From Streptomyces spinosus (GTDB lineage: Bacteria > Actinomycetota > Actinomycetes > Streptomycetales > Streptomycetaceae), in the NCBI RefSeq assembly GCF_020400655.1, contig NZ_JAINRC010000008.1:1-64000 (forward strand): a stretch of 64,000 nucleotides of DNA. Reading direction: 5' to 3'. Positions within the stretch are counted from its first letter, which is position 1; each line of letters starts with the position of its first letter. Positions 53,093-61,635 of this stretch are shown here, in pieces. The position numbers and the translations under genes were made by a program. The notes beneath the pieces were generated by a model, which worked only from the letters and a program-made list of their open reading frames with translations, ran no database searches and was not told the origin of the DNA.

Positions 53093-56000
53093 TCAGAGCA
53101 GGGAGGGCACCTGCGCCGCCGCGACCTCACGGGCCGCCCGCTCCACCGCGCTCGCCAGCAGCGCCAGGTCGGTCGGGCCGTTGCCCAGCTCCCGCACGGG
53201 CCGGCGGGCCGGCGGGTCGCCCATGCGCTCCCAGTCCAGCGGGACGACGGTGGGCCGCTGGGTCGCGGTCCGCGGGATACGGCCCGTCACCCGGCCGCCC
53301 TGGAAACCGGTGGCCCGTCCGTCGGCGTACACCAGCGTGCCCCGGCCCGGCGCCGGCTGGTCCGGCCCCGGCTGCGGTGCGTCCAGCGTGACGCGCAGGG
53401 CGGCCCGGCGCGCCGGCTCGGACTCCGCCGTACGGCCGCCGGTCCCGGCCGCCGCCACCAGCTGGACGCCGAGCCGCTCGCCCTCCCGGGCCACCGCCTC
53501 CAGCGCCCGTATCACCGAACCGGCGGCGGGCCGCCCCGGCGAGCCGAGCGCCGGGGAGACCAGTGCGTCCAGGTCGTCCACGACCACCACCAGCCGGGGC
53601 AACGGCGCCACGGCCGCGGCCCGCTGCCGGGCGGCGGCGCCCGGCCGCAGCCGCAGGGTGGAGCTGGGGGGCGTGTCGATGTCACCGGAGGAGGGCGCCG
53701 CACCGGGGTGGGGCGTGCGCTGGGCGACCAGCCGGCCGGAGACCTCCTGCCCGGCGTGCCACTGGGCGAAGTCGGTCCGGCCCAGCAGCTCCGCCCGGCG
53801 CTTCAGCTCGGCGGCCAGCGACTGCGCGAACTCCCGCATGCGCACCGGGTCGTTGGCGATGAGATGCGTGGTCACATGCGGTATGTCCGTGCACACGCGC
53901 AGGCCCTCACCGCGGCCGGCGCCCGTGCCGACCCCGTCCCGGCCGTCGAGCAGGACCATGGCCAGCCGGTCGGGCCGCTCGGCCGCGGCCAGCGAGGCGA
54001 CCACGGCCCGCAGCAGTTCGGTACGGCCGCTGCCGGCCGGCCCCTCGATCAGCAGGTGCGGCCCGTCGGCCACGAGGTCGACGGTGACCGGTCCGCGCGG
54101 CCCGGCACCCAGCACCGCGCGGGCCCGCCCGCCCAGCGACCGGGTGTCGTCGGCCGCGTCGGCCCAGCGGGCCATCAGCGACGCCGGGGTGGCCCGGGCC
54201 AGCCCCAGCTCGTCCAGCAGCCGGGCCGACTGGGGCAGCGGCGTGGCCACGCGCGCGTGGTGCTCGCCGGCGGGGCCGTCCGGGCGCAGCGGTGCGAGTG
54301 CCCGTGCGAACCGCTCGGCCCAGGCGGCGGAGACGGCGTCGACGGTGGCGGGCGAACCGGGGCCGACCGGACCGCCCGGCGCGACCCGCGCCAGCCGCAG
54401 CGTGGCGGCGACGTCCCCGCCGAGCAGCGCCACGGCACCGCAGTGCCGGAACGTCGGCGTCACCGCGCAGGCGGCCTCGTACGTCTCGGCCACCGGGGAG
54501 GCGGGCGACGCGGCCGGGGTCTCGGCGAGACACACCACGTGGACCCCGGCGCGGGGCCCGGCCACGGCCAGCCGCGCGAGCGCGTCCCGCAGCGCGGCCC
54601 CGCCGGGGTCCCCGTCCACGACGACGACGGTGAAGGGTCCGCCGAAGCCGCCGCCGGCACCGGAGGCTTCCCGGGCCCAGGAGGGGCGGCGGGCGGAGGG
54701 CTCGGTGGGGGCGAGGGGAGCGGCCGGGTGGGCGGGCGTGCCGGGGCCGGCGGGGCGTACCGCGTGCCCCGGGCCCCCGTAGGTCCCGTAAGCCTCATGG
54801 GTCCCCTGGGGCCCGTCGTGGGTCCCGTGGGAGGGGTCCGGTCCATGGTGAGTGCCGGTGCCGGTGCCGGTGCCGGACGGGCCCGCGGCGCCGGGGCGGG
54901 CGGCGTCGCGCGCGGGATGGGCCGTGGTGCGGCCCGTCGCCGCGTGGTCCTCCACCCGGCGCAGCAGTTCCTGTGTGCGGGCCGCCGCCTGTTCACGGTC
55001 GTAGGCCAGCAGCAGCCGGCAGTCCTGGCCGTGGCCCGGACGGACGTGCGGGAGCCAGCCCAGCCAGGCCCACTCGGCCGTACGGTCCGCCACCGATCGT
55101 GCGTGGTCCGCGCTGATCAGCACGATCTCCAGCAGGTCGGGGGAGTGCAGCGCGGCGAGCTGGGCCAGCACCGCGCGGGCCAGCCCGGACAGCCTCGGGC
55201 GCGGACCGGCCAGGCCCAGCGCGCCCGCCTCCCGCAGCGCGGCCGTCACCGGCACCGCCGGCAGCAGGACCGAGCCGTCCGGCGTGCTCCGGTCGGCCGT
55301 GCCGAGCCGCACGGTGAGCGCCTCGGGGTGTCCCGGCCCGCGCTCCCACAACCGGGGCCCGGGGCCCAGCGCGGTCAGCAGCAGCGCGGCCGGGTCCGGC
55401 CAGGTCTCCGGCTGCCGTGGGGCGTCCTCCGGCGGGGCGCCGCCGTCGGGGGCGGCCGTACCGTCGTACGCCTGCGGACCGGACGGCTGCTCCCCGCGCC
55501 CGCCGGCCAGCCGACGCGCCCAGGCGCCGAGCCCGCGCCGCCGGACACCCTGCGGCAGGTCGGCGCCCCCGAGCGGAGCCCCCTCACGCCCGCCCGCCCG
55601 CGCGTCCTCGTCACCGGTCCCGGCGACCCCGGAGCGGCCCGCGTGCGTGTCCGCACCGGACGCCGGGCGGAACGCACCGGCGGAGCCCCCGCCGGGGCTC
55701 TCCACGCTCGGCGCGCCCGCCTGTCCCGGCACGACGGGCGACTGCCCGCGCCGGTGCTCCCGGGCCCCGGCGTCCCAGCCGGCGGGGCCGTGGGGGTCGT
55801 AGGCGTGCCGGGCACCGCCGGAGGAGGCCCACGCACCGGGGCGCCCGCCTGCGGAAGGCGCCACGCCGTGCGGGTGCCCCGCGCCGCCGGCGGACCCTCC
55901 GGGCTCCTCGGCACCGCTCACAGCGGAGGAGGGCGTCCGCGCGGGCGGCACGGCGGAACCGGTCCCCGCCGGATACGCGTCCGACGGGCTCCGCTCCTCG

Positions 56001-56674
56001 CCCACGGCGACCCGTACGCACCCCTCACCGTCGGCCACCGTCCGCACCCGCATCCCGGGTCCCCCGGACGGCGTCACCCGCAGGGCGGACTCTCCTATCC
56101 GCAGCAGGCCCCCGGCGGGCACCCGTACCGGCCGCTCCGTCACCCGTACGCCGTCGAGGGACGTGCCGTTGGTGGAGCCGAGGTCGGCGACCGAGACCCG
56201 GCCGTCCGCGCCGACGGTGACCACGCAGTGCAGACGGGAGACGTCGGGGTCGTCCAGCGGGACGTCGGCGTCGGCGGAGCGGCCGACCGTGATCCGGCCA
56301 CCGTGCAGCAGATGGACCCCGCCCGCGTCGGGGCCGGCGACCACGTGCAGCTGGGTCGGGGCGTCGTCCAGTTCGGGATGCGGCTCGGGGGCGGCCGGGG
56401 CGCCCAGGGACAGCACGGCGCCGTCGACCAGCGGGGGCTCGCCGAGCGTGCCGCGGCGCGGGTCGAGCCGCTCGGTGCCCGCGTACAGCACCACGGACGC
56501 GCCGCCGGTCTCCCGTCCCGTGCCGCCCTCCGCGGTGACCGCCCCGGCCAGCGCCGACGCGACCGCGGCCAGTTCCGTACCCGCGGGAGCCGTGACCAGC
56601 ACGTCGCGGCTCGCGGCGCGGCCCCGCTGCGGGGACGGGCCGAGCGGGTCTACGACGGTCAGCCGGATCTGCAT
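53093..56674 (-). CDS. FHA domain and FtsK/SpoIIIE-type ATPase
   Basis: 1193 aa from ATG 56674. The FHA domain (about 108-185) is complete: GRS (131-133), SRLH (146-149), STNG (167-170). A roughly 250-residue Gly/Pro/Ala-rich linker follows, with short FtsK-like conserved regions. An ATPase core has GPAGSGRTELLR near residue 880, where Arg replaces the Walker A Lys, and VVVVDDLDALVSP as Walker B. FtsK/SpoIIIE proteins move DNA or, in type VII systems, protein. No ESX partner genes are adjacent. The FHA domain predicts binding to phosphothreonine proteins, possibly the divergent kinase PkaA. Confidence 0.87.
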   Translation of the reverse strand: MQIRLTVVDPLGPSPQRGRAASRDVLVTAPAGTELAAVASALAGAVTAEGGTGRETGGASVVLYAGTERLDPRRGTLGEPPLVDGAVLSLGAPAAPEPHPELDDAPTQLHVVAGPDAGGVHLLHGGRITVGRSADADVPLDDPDVSRLHCVVTVGADGRVSVADLGSTNGTSLDGVRVTERPVRVPAGGLLRIGESALRVTPSGGPGMRVRTVADGEGCVRVAVGEERSPSDAYPAGTGSAVPPARTPSSAVSGAEEPGGSAGGAGHPHGVAPSAGGRPGAWASSGGARHAYDPHGPAGWDAGAREHRRGQSPVVPGQAGAPSVESPGGGSAGAFRPASGADTHAGRSGVAGTGDEDARAGGREGAPLGGADLPQGVRRRGLGAWARRLAGGRGEQPSGPQAYDGTAAPDGGAPPEDAPRQPETWPDPAALLLTALGPGPRLWERGPGHPEALTVRLGTADRSTPDGSVLLPAVPVTAALREAGALGLAGPRPRLSGLARAVLAQLAALHSPDLLEIVLISADHARSVADRTAEWAWLGWLPHVRPGHGQDCRLLLAYDREQAAARTQELLRRVEDHAATGRTTAHPARDAARPGAAGPSGTGTGTGTHHGPDPSHGTHDGPQGTHEAYGTYGGPGHAVRPAGPGTPAHPAAPLAPTEPSARRPSWAREASGAGGGFGGPFTVVVVDGDPGGAALRDALARLAVAGPRAGVHVVCLAETPAASPASPVAETYEAACAVTPTFRHCGAVALLGGDVAATLRLARVAPGGPVGPGSPATVDAVSAAWAERFARALAPLRPDGPAGEHHARVATPLPQSARLLDELGLARATPASLMARWADAADDTRSLGGRARAVLGAGPRGPVTVDLVADGPHLLIEGPAGSGRTELLRAVVASLAAAERPDRLAMVLLDGRDGVGTGAGRGEGLRVCTDIPHVTTHLIANDPVRMREFAQSLAAELKRRAELLGRTDFAQWHAGQEVSGRLVAQRTPHPGAAPSSGDIDTPPSSTLRLRPGAAARQRAAAVAPLPRLVVVVDDLDALVSPALGSPGRPAAGSVIRALEAVAREGERLGVQLVAAAGTGGRTAESEPARRAALRVTLDAPQPGPDQPAPGRGTLVYADGRATGFQGGRVTGRIPRTATQRPTVVPLDWERMGDPPARRPVRELGNGPTDLALLASAVERAAREVAAAQVPSLL

Positions 56675-57070
56675 CGGCGTCAGCGGTCCCTTCTGCGCGG
56701 ATCTGCGCGGGCGCGGACTTCCCCCCACCCCCGCACGAGCACGTCGGCCAGCAGCCACTGAAGGCATCCCAGGGAGCTGCTGCACGCATCCTCGCACCTG
56801 CCACCGACAACACGCCCGTGACCCGGGCAGAAGTGATCTTGATTGGTCGGCTCTGCCCCCAAAAATGCCTGACCAAGACGTCACCGGCGATCAGTTGAGA
56901 TCGGTCACGTCCGTCCCCGGCAACCAGCGGACCGGGCCGCGCGTCTTCCCGTCGAGCCCGCGAGCGTGCTCGGGAACGCGTACGTGGTGCCGTGGAGCAC
57001 GGCCTACAGTGGGTCGGGACACCGGAACGCAGGCAAGCGAAGCAACAGCGACCAGCAGGGAGCGCGAGAC
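56675..57070. other. 396-nt divergent region between the FHA/FtsK gene and pkaA
   Basis: Both promoters must lie here. TTGGTC near 56843 and GACCAAG near 56872 form an inverted pair about 25 nt apart around a less GC-rich segment (CCCCCAAAAATG). No small ORF, RNA gene or clear -35/-10 pair was identified. Confidence 0.4.
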
Positions 57071-58810
57071 GTGCGGCCAGTCGGCAGCAAATACCTGCTT
57101 GAGGAACCGCTCGGACGCGGCGCCACAGGCACCGTCTGGCGTGCCCGCCAGCGTGAGACCGCGGGCGCCGAGGCGGCCGTGCCCGGACAGCCCGGGGAGA
57201 CCGTCGCGATCAAGGTCCTGAAGGAGGAGCTGGCGAGCGACCCGGACATCGTGATGCGCTTCCTGCGCGAGCGCTCCGTGCTGCTCCGGCTCACCCACCC
57301 GAACATCGTCCGGGTCCGCGACCTGGTCGTCGAGGGCGACCTGCTGGCGCTGGTCATGGACCTCGTCGACGGCCCCGACCTGCACCGCTACCTGCGCGAG
57401 AACGGCCCCTTCACCCCGGTCGCCGCCGCCCTGCTGACCGCCCAGATCGCCGACGCCCTCGCCGCGAGCCACGCCGACGGCGTCGTCCACCGCGACCTGA
57501 AGCCCGCCAACGTGCTGCTCATGCAGCACGGCGGCCAGATGCACCCGATGCTGACCGACTTCGGCATCGCCCGCCTCGCCGACTCCCCGGGCCTGACCCG
57601 CACCCACGAGTTCGTCGGCACGCCCGCGTACGTGGCGCCGGAGTCCGCGGAGGGCCGCCCGCAGACCTCCGCCGTCGACGTCTACGGCGCCGGCATCCTG
57701 CTGTACGAGCTGGTCACCGGCCGTCCGCCGTTCTCCGGCGGCTCCGCCCTCGAGGTCCTGCACCAGCACCTGAGCGCCGAACCGCGACGCCCCTCCACCG
57801 TCCCCGAGCCGCTGTGGACGGTCATAGAGCGCTGCTTGCGCAAGAACCCGGAGGAGCGGCCGAGCGCGGAGAACCTCGCGCGCGGGCTGCGGGTCGTCGC
57901 CGAGGGCGTCGGGGTGCACGCGAACGCCGCGCAGATCGCCGCCGCCGAGGGTGTCGGCGCGCTGCTCGCCCCCGACCCGGCCCCCGCCGCCGTCCCGGGC
58001 GTGCCCGGTGCCGCCGACCCCACCCAGGTCCTGCCGACGAACGCGCCGCAGGGGGCGTACGACCCGAACGCCGCCACCAGCGTGCTGCCGCACACCGGCG
58101 GCCCGGCCGGCGCCGCCGACCCCACCGCCGTACTCCCGAACACGGGCGCGGCGGACCCGACGGCGGTCCTGCCGCCCGTTCCGCAGGGGCAGTACGGCCA
58201 GCAGGGCCAGCAGGGGCAGTACGGCCAGCAGGGGCAGCAGGGGCAGGGCGAGCAGCCGCATCCCTGGCAGACCCAGCTGCGGGCCGCCCGCGACCGCAAC
58301 GAGCAGACGCAGATCCAGTACCTGGACCCGGACGAGGACCCGCTGCGCCGCCGCCCCCAGCGGCAGGTCGCCCGCCCCCAGCAGCAGCCGCGCCCGGCCC
58401 CGCAGGGCCGTCCGCAGCAGCCGCAGCCGCGCGGCCGGCAGCAGGGCGCCGGGTACGGCTATCCCCAGCAGCAGCCCCAGCAGTACGCCCCGCCCCAGCA
58501 GCCCCGGCAGGCCCAGCAGCCGCAGCGGTACGCGCCCCCCGCCCCGCCGGCGCCGCAGCGCCCCGCGCGCGAGCCCCGAGAACCCCGGCAGCGCAGTGCC
58601 AACCGGATGAAGATCCCCGGGCTCGGCTGCCTGAAGGGCTGCCTGTTCACGATCGTCATCCTGATCGTGGCGAGCTGGCTGATCTGGGAGCTGACCCCGC
58701 TGCAGGACTGGATCGGCACCGGCAAGGGCTACTGGGACCAGATGTCCGACTGGATCGGCAAGGCCGGCGGCTGGATCAAGGACCTCGGCGGTTCCGGCAG
58801 CGGCCAGTAG
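57071..58810 (+). CDS. pkaA: Ser/Thr protein kinase PkaA
   Basis: 579 aa from GTG 57071 (GGGAG upstream). The kinase domain (about 9-270) has GRGATGTV (15-22), VAIK with Lys48 after a short insert, HRDLKPAN with Asp142, DFG with Asp163, and the activation loop up to GTPAYVAPE. The linker has four T-x-V-L-P repeats (T318, T336, T352, T364) and a Gln/Gly/Pro-rich tract (about 373-500). One membrane span (about 524-542) leaves a short external tail. No PASTA domains. pkaB follows 112 nt later. Confidence 0.93.
   Translation: MRPVGSKYLLEEPLGRGATGTVWRARQRETAGAEAAVPGQPGETVAIKVLKEELASDPDIVMRFLRERSVLLRLTHPNIVRVRDLVVEGDLLALVMDLVDGPDLHRYLRENGPFTPVAAALLTAQIADALAASHADGVVHRDLKPANVLLMQHGGQMHPMLTDFGIARLADSPGLTRTHEFVGTPAYVAPESAEGRPQTSAVDVYGAGILLYELVTGRPPFSGGSALEVLHQHLSAEPRRPSTVPEPLWTVIERCLRKNPEERPSAENLARGLRVVAEGVGVHANAAQIAAAEGVGALLAPDPAPAAVPGVPGAADPTQVLPTNAPQGAYDPNAATSVLPHTGGPAGAADPTAVLPNTGAADPTAVLPPVPQGQYGQQGQQGQYGQQGQQGQGEQPHPWQTQLRAARDRNEQTQIQYLDPDEDPLRRRPQRQVARPQQQPRPAPQGRPQQPQPRGRQQGAGYGYPQQQPQQYAPPQQPRQAQQPQRYAPPAPPAPQRPAREPREPRQRSANRMKIPGLGCLKGCLFTIVILIVASWLIWELTPLQDWIGTGKGYWDQMSDWIGKAGGWIKDLGGSGSGQ
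58187..58255 (+). repeat. Gln/Gly-coding tandem repeat inside pkaA
   Basis: Units of CAGGGGCAGTACGGCCAG and CAGCAGGGG alternate and encode GQYGQQGQQ-type repeats in the disordered linker of PkaA. Length variation between strains is likely. Confidence 0.7.
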
Positions 58811-58922
58811 ACCGCTGGTTCGGAGATTTGTCGACATCTGCCGGGTGATTTCCGTCTCCGCGGTGAAGGTTGGTTCGTCGGACGCGTAGTTTTGGCGACA
58901 ACACGCGTCTGTAGGAGCAGTC

Positions 58923-60149
58923 TTGGCACGGAAGATCGGCAGCCGGTACACCGCGAACCAGATCCTGGGGCGGGGGAGCGCCGGCACGGTGTGGCTCGGC
59001 GAGGGGCCGGACGGCCCCGTCGCCATCAAGCTGCTGCGCGAGGACCTCGCCTCCGACCAGGAGCTCGTCGGGCGCTTCGTGCAGGAGCGCACCGCGCTGC
59101 TCGGTCTGGAGCACCCGCACATCGTCACCGTGCGCGACCTCGTGGTCGACGGCAACGACCTGGCCCTGGTCATGGACCTCGTGCGCGGCACCGACCTGCG
59201 CACCCGGCTGGAGCGGGAGCGGCGGCTCGCCCCCGAGGCGGCCGTGGCGATCGTCGCCGACGTCGCCGACGCCCTGGCGGCGGCCCACGCGGCCGGGGTC
59301 GTCCACCGGGACGTCAAGCCCGAGAACGTCCTGCTCGACATGCGGGGCCCCATCGGGCCGGGCGGCTCCCACCCCGCCCTGCTCACCGACTTCGGCGTCG
59401 CCAAGCTGATCGACTCGCCCCGGCGGACCCGCGCCACCAAGATCATCGGCACGCCCGACTACCTGGCACCGGAGATCGTCGAGGGCCTGCCGCCCCGGGC
59501 CGCCGTGGACATCTACGCGCTCGCCACGGTCCTGTACGAGCTGCTGGCCGGCTTCACGCCCTTCGGCGGCGGCCATCCGGGCGCGGTCCTGCGGCGGCAC
59601 GTCACCGAGACCGTCGTACCGCTGCCCGGCATCCCCGAGGAGCTGTGGCAGCTGCTGGTGCAGTGCCTGGCCAAGGCCCCGGCCTCCCGGCTGCGCGCCT
59701 CCGAGCTCGCGGCGCGGCTGCGTGAGCAGCTGCCCACGCTGGCCGGGATGCCGCCGCTGGACGTGGACGAGCCCGACCCCTCCGAGGACACCGCGGAGGA
59801 GTCCGTGCCGTCGGCCCCGCAGGGCGAGCCGGTACGGCGGCGGGGGGCGGTGTCCCTGGTCCCCGGGGCCAAGCCCGACTCCAACCGCGACACGCACACC
59901 TCGATGCGGGTGCCGGGGCCGGACGAGCTGGCGGGGGGCGCGCACGGGACCGCTCGCGTGCCCCGGCCCGCCGGCGCGCCCCGGCCGGGCTCGGCCCGCC
60001 ACCGGGCCGCGGTGCGGCGGCGCCGGGTGACTCTCTCGGTGGCCGGGGTGGTGGTGGCCGCCGTCGTGGCCGCCGGCGCCTGGCTCGCCTCCTCCGGCGG
60101 GGACGACGACCAGCCGGGCCCGGCCACCCACAGCACGTCGGCCCCCTGA
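58923..60149 (+). CDS. pkaB: Ser/Thr protein kinase PkaB
   Basis: 408 aa from TTG 58923, supported by GTAGGAG upstream; no ATG or GTG fits better. The kinase domain (about 9-270) has GRGSAGTV, VAIK with Lys36, HRDVKPEN with Asp130, TDFGVAK, and GTPDYLAPE. A basic Pro-rich linker follows, then one membrane span (about 369-389) and a short external Thr/Ser-rich tail. It is the paralogue and neighbour of PkaA. A perfect 18-bp hairpin follows 4 nt after the stop. Confidence 0.93.
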   Translation: MARKIGSRYTANQILGRGSAGTVWLGEGPDGPVAIKLLREDLASDQELVGRFVQERTALLGLEHPHIVTVRDLVVDGNDLALVMDLVRGTDLRTRLERERRLAPEAAVAIVADVADALAAAHAAGVVHRDVKPENVLLDMRGPIGPGGSHPALLTDFGVAKLIDSPRRTRATKIIGTPDYLAPEIVEGLPPRAAVDIYALATVLYELLAGFTPFGGGHPGAVLRRHVTETVVPLPGIPEELWQLLVQCLAKAPASRLRASELAARLREQLPTLAGMPPLDVDEPDPSEDTAEESVPSAPQGEPVRRRGAVSLVPGAKPDSNRDTHTSMRVPGPDELAGGAHGTARVPRPAGAPRPGSARHRAAVRRRRVTLSVAGVVVAAVVAAGAWLASSGGDDDQPGPATHSTSAP

Positions 60150-60153
60150 CCCG

Positions 60154-60204
60154 GACCCTGCCCGCCTCCCGCCCGACCCCGTCGGCCGGGAGGCGGGCAG
60201 GGTC
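60154..60204 (+). terminator. pkaB terminator
   Basis: An 18-bp perfect stem pairs 60154-60171 with 60187-60204 around a 15-nt loop. It begins 4 nt after the pkaB stop and ends 28 nt before the prfB start, so prfB needs its own promoter. Confidence 0.85.
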
Positions 60205-60219
60205 GCTTGCCACAGCCGT

Positions 60220-60225
60220 TACGCT
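60220..60225 (+). promoter_or_regulatory. -10 element TACGCT of prfB, leaderless candidate
   Basis: TACGCT ends 7 nt before GTG 60233. The GGAAGG between them is only 1 nt from the start codon, too close for an SD. Any -35 would fall inside the terminator stem. Confidence 0.45.
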
Positions 60226-60232
60226 GGAAGGC

Positions 60233-61339
60233 GTGGCAGTCGTCGATGTATCCGAAGAGCTGAAGTCCCTCTCCTCGACCATGGAGTCGATCGAGGCCGT
60301 CCTGGACCTCGACAAGATGAGGGCAGATATCGCCGTGCTTGAGGAGCAGGCGGCGGCCCCGTCCCTGTGGGACAACCCGGACGAGGCGCAGAAGATCACC
60401 AGCAAGCTCTCCCACCTCCAGGCCGAGGTCAGGAAGGCCGAGGCGCTGCGCGGCCGGATCGACGACCTCGCGGTCCTCTTCGAGATGGCCGAGGAGGAGG
60501 ACGACCCGGACACCCGCGCCGAGGCCGAGTCCGAGCTGGTCTCGGTGAAGAAGGCGCTGGACGAGATGGAGGTCCGCACCCTCCTGTCCGGCGAGTACGA
60601 CGCCCGTGAGGCGCTCGTCAACATCCGCGCCGAGGCCGGTGGCGTGGACGCCGCCGACTTCGCCGAGAAGCTCCAGCGCATGTACCTGCGCTGGGCCGAG
60701 CAGCACGGCTACAAGACGGAGCTGATCGAGACGTCGTACGCCGAAGAGGCCGGCATCAAGTCGACCACCTTCGCCGTGCACTCGCCGTACGCCTACGGCA
60801 CCCTCTCCGTCGAGCAGGGCACGCACCGCCTCGTGCGCATCTCGCCCTTCGACAACCAGGGGCGCCGGCAGACCTCCTTCGCCGGTGTCGAGGTGCTGCC
60901 CGTGGTCGAGCAGTCCGACCACGTCGAGATCGACGAGTCCGAGCTGCGCATCGACGTCTACCGGTCCTCCGGCCCCGGCGGCCAGGGCGTCAACACGACC
61001 GACTCCGCGGTCCGCATCACGCACCTGCCCACCGGCATCGTGGTCTCCTGCCAGAACGAGCGGTCGCAGATCCAGAACAAGGCCACCGCGATGAACGTCC
61101 TCCAGGCCAAGCTGCTGGAGCGGCGCCGGCAGGAGGAGCAGGCCAAGATGGACGCCCTCAAGGGCGACGGCGGCAACTCCTGGGGCAACCAGATGCGTTC
61201 GTACGTGCTGCACCCGTACCAGATGGTCAAGGACCTGCGCACCGAGCACGAGGTGGGCAACCCCGAGGCCGTGTTCAACGGCGAGATCGACGGGTTCCTG
61301 GAGGCCGGAATTCGCTGGCGCAAGCAGCAGGAGAAGTAA
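60233..61339 (+). CDS. prfB: Peptide chain release factor 2
   Basis: 368 aa from GTG 60233. RF2 recognises UGA and UAA stops: the tripeptide SPF is at residues 204-206 (ISPFDNQGRR) and the peptidyl-tRNA hydrolysis motif GGQ at 249-251. The reading frame is continuous, without the programmed +1 frameshift and internal UGA found in E. coli prfB. A canonical terminator follows. Confidence 0.97.
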   Translation: MAVVDVSEELKSLSSTMESIEAVLDLDKMRADIAVLEEQAAAPSLWDNPDEAQKITSKLSHLQAEVRKAEALRGRIDDLAVLFEMAEEEDDPDTRAEAESELVSVKKALDEMEVRTLLSGEYDAREALVNIRAEAGGVDAADFAEKLQRMYLRWAEQHGYKTELIETSYAEEAGIKSTTFAVHSPYAYGTLSVEQGTHRLVRISPFDNQGRRQTSFAGVEVLPVVEQSDHVEIDESELRIDVYRSSGPGGQGVNTTDSAVRITHLPTGIVVSCQNERSQIQNKATAMNVLQAKLLERRRQEEQAKMDALKGDGGNSWGNQMRSYVLHPYQMVKDLRTEHEVGNPEAVFNGEIDGFLEAGIRWRKQQEK

Positions 61340-61352
61340 CTTTGTCGACATG

Positions 61353-61388
61353 ACAACTGCCGCCCCGCAGGCGGCAGTTGTTCTTTTT
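61353..61388 (+). terminator. prfB intrinsic terminator
   Basis: ACAACTGCCGCC (61353-61364) pairs perfectly with GGCGGCAGTTGT (61370-61381) around CCGCA. A TCTTTTT tract follows. It is the clearest rho-independent terminator in the window. Confidence 0.93.
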
Positions 61389-61635
61389 CCTGGGTTTCAC
61401 GTCACACTTACAGGCTTCGACTCCCCGCAAAGGCCACCCCACCGGACATTGCGCCCGCAACGCCCTTGACGTTGCTGTGAAAACTCGGAAGGGTGAAGCG
61501 CGGCATGCGTACTCTTGGGGCGCATGTGAACCGGGGGATCGAGTTGACGCCACTTCGTCACCAGCTGCCTCCGTCGATCACGGCACGCCCCACGCGCCGC
61601 CTCATTGACGAACAGCTACTGGGGGTAGCAACCAT

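Noticed and set aside
53009..56761. 1250-codon plus-strand frame opposite the FHA/FtsK gene
   Set aside because: Shadow frame; no start context, no domain, and very Arg/Gly-rich.
60233..60320. Programmed +1 frameshift in prfB
   Set aside because: The frame is continuous from GTG 60233 through SPF and GGQ; no internal UGA or SD-like slippery site is present.
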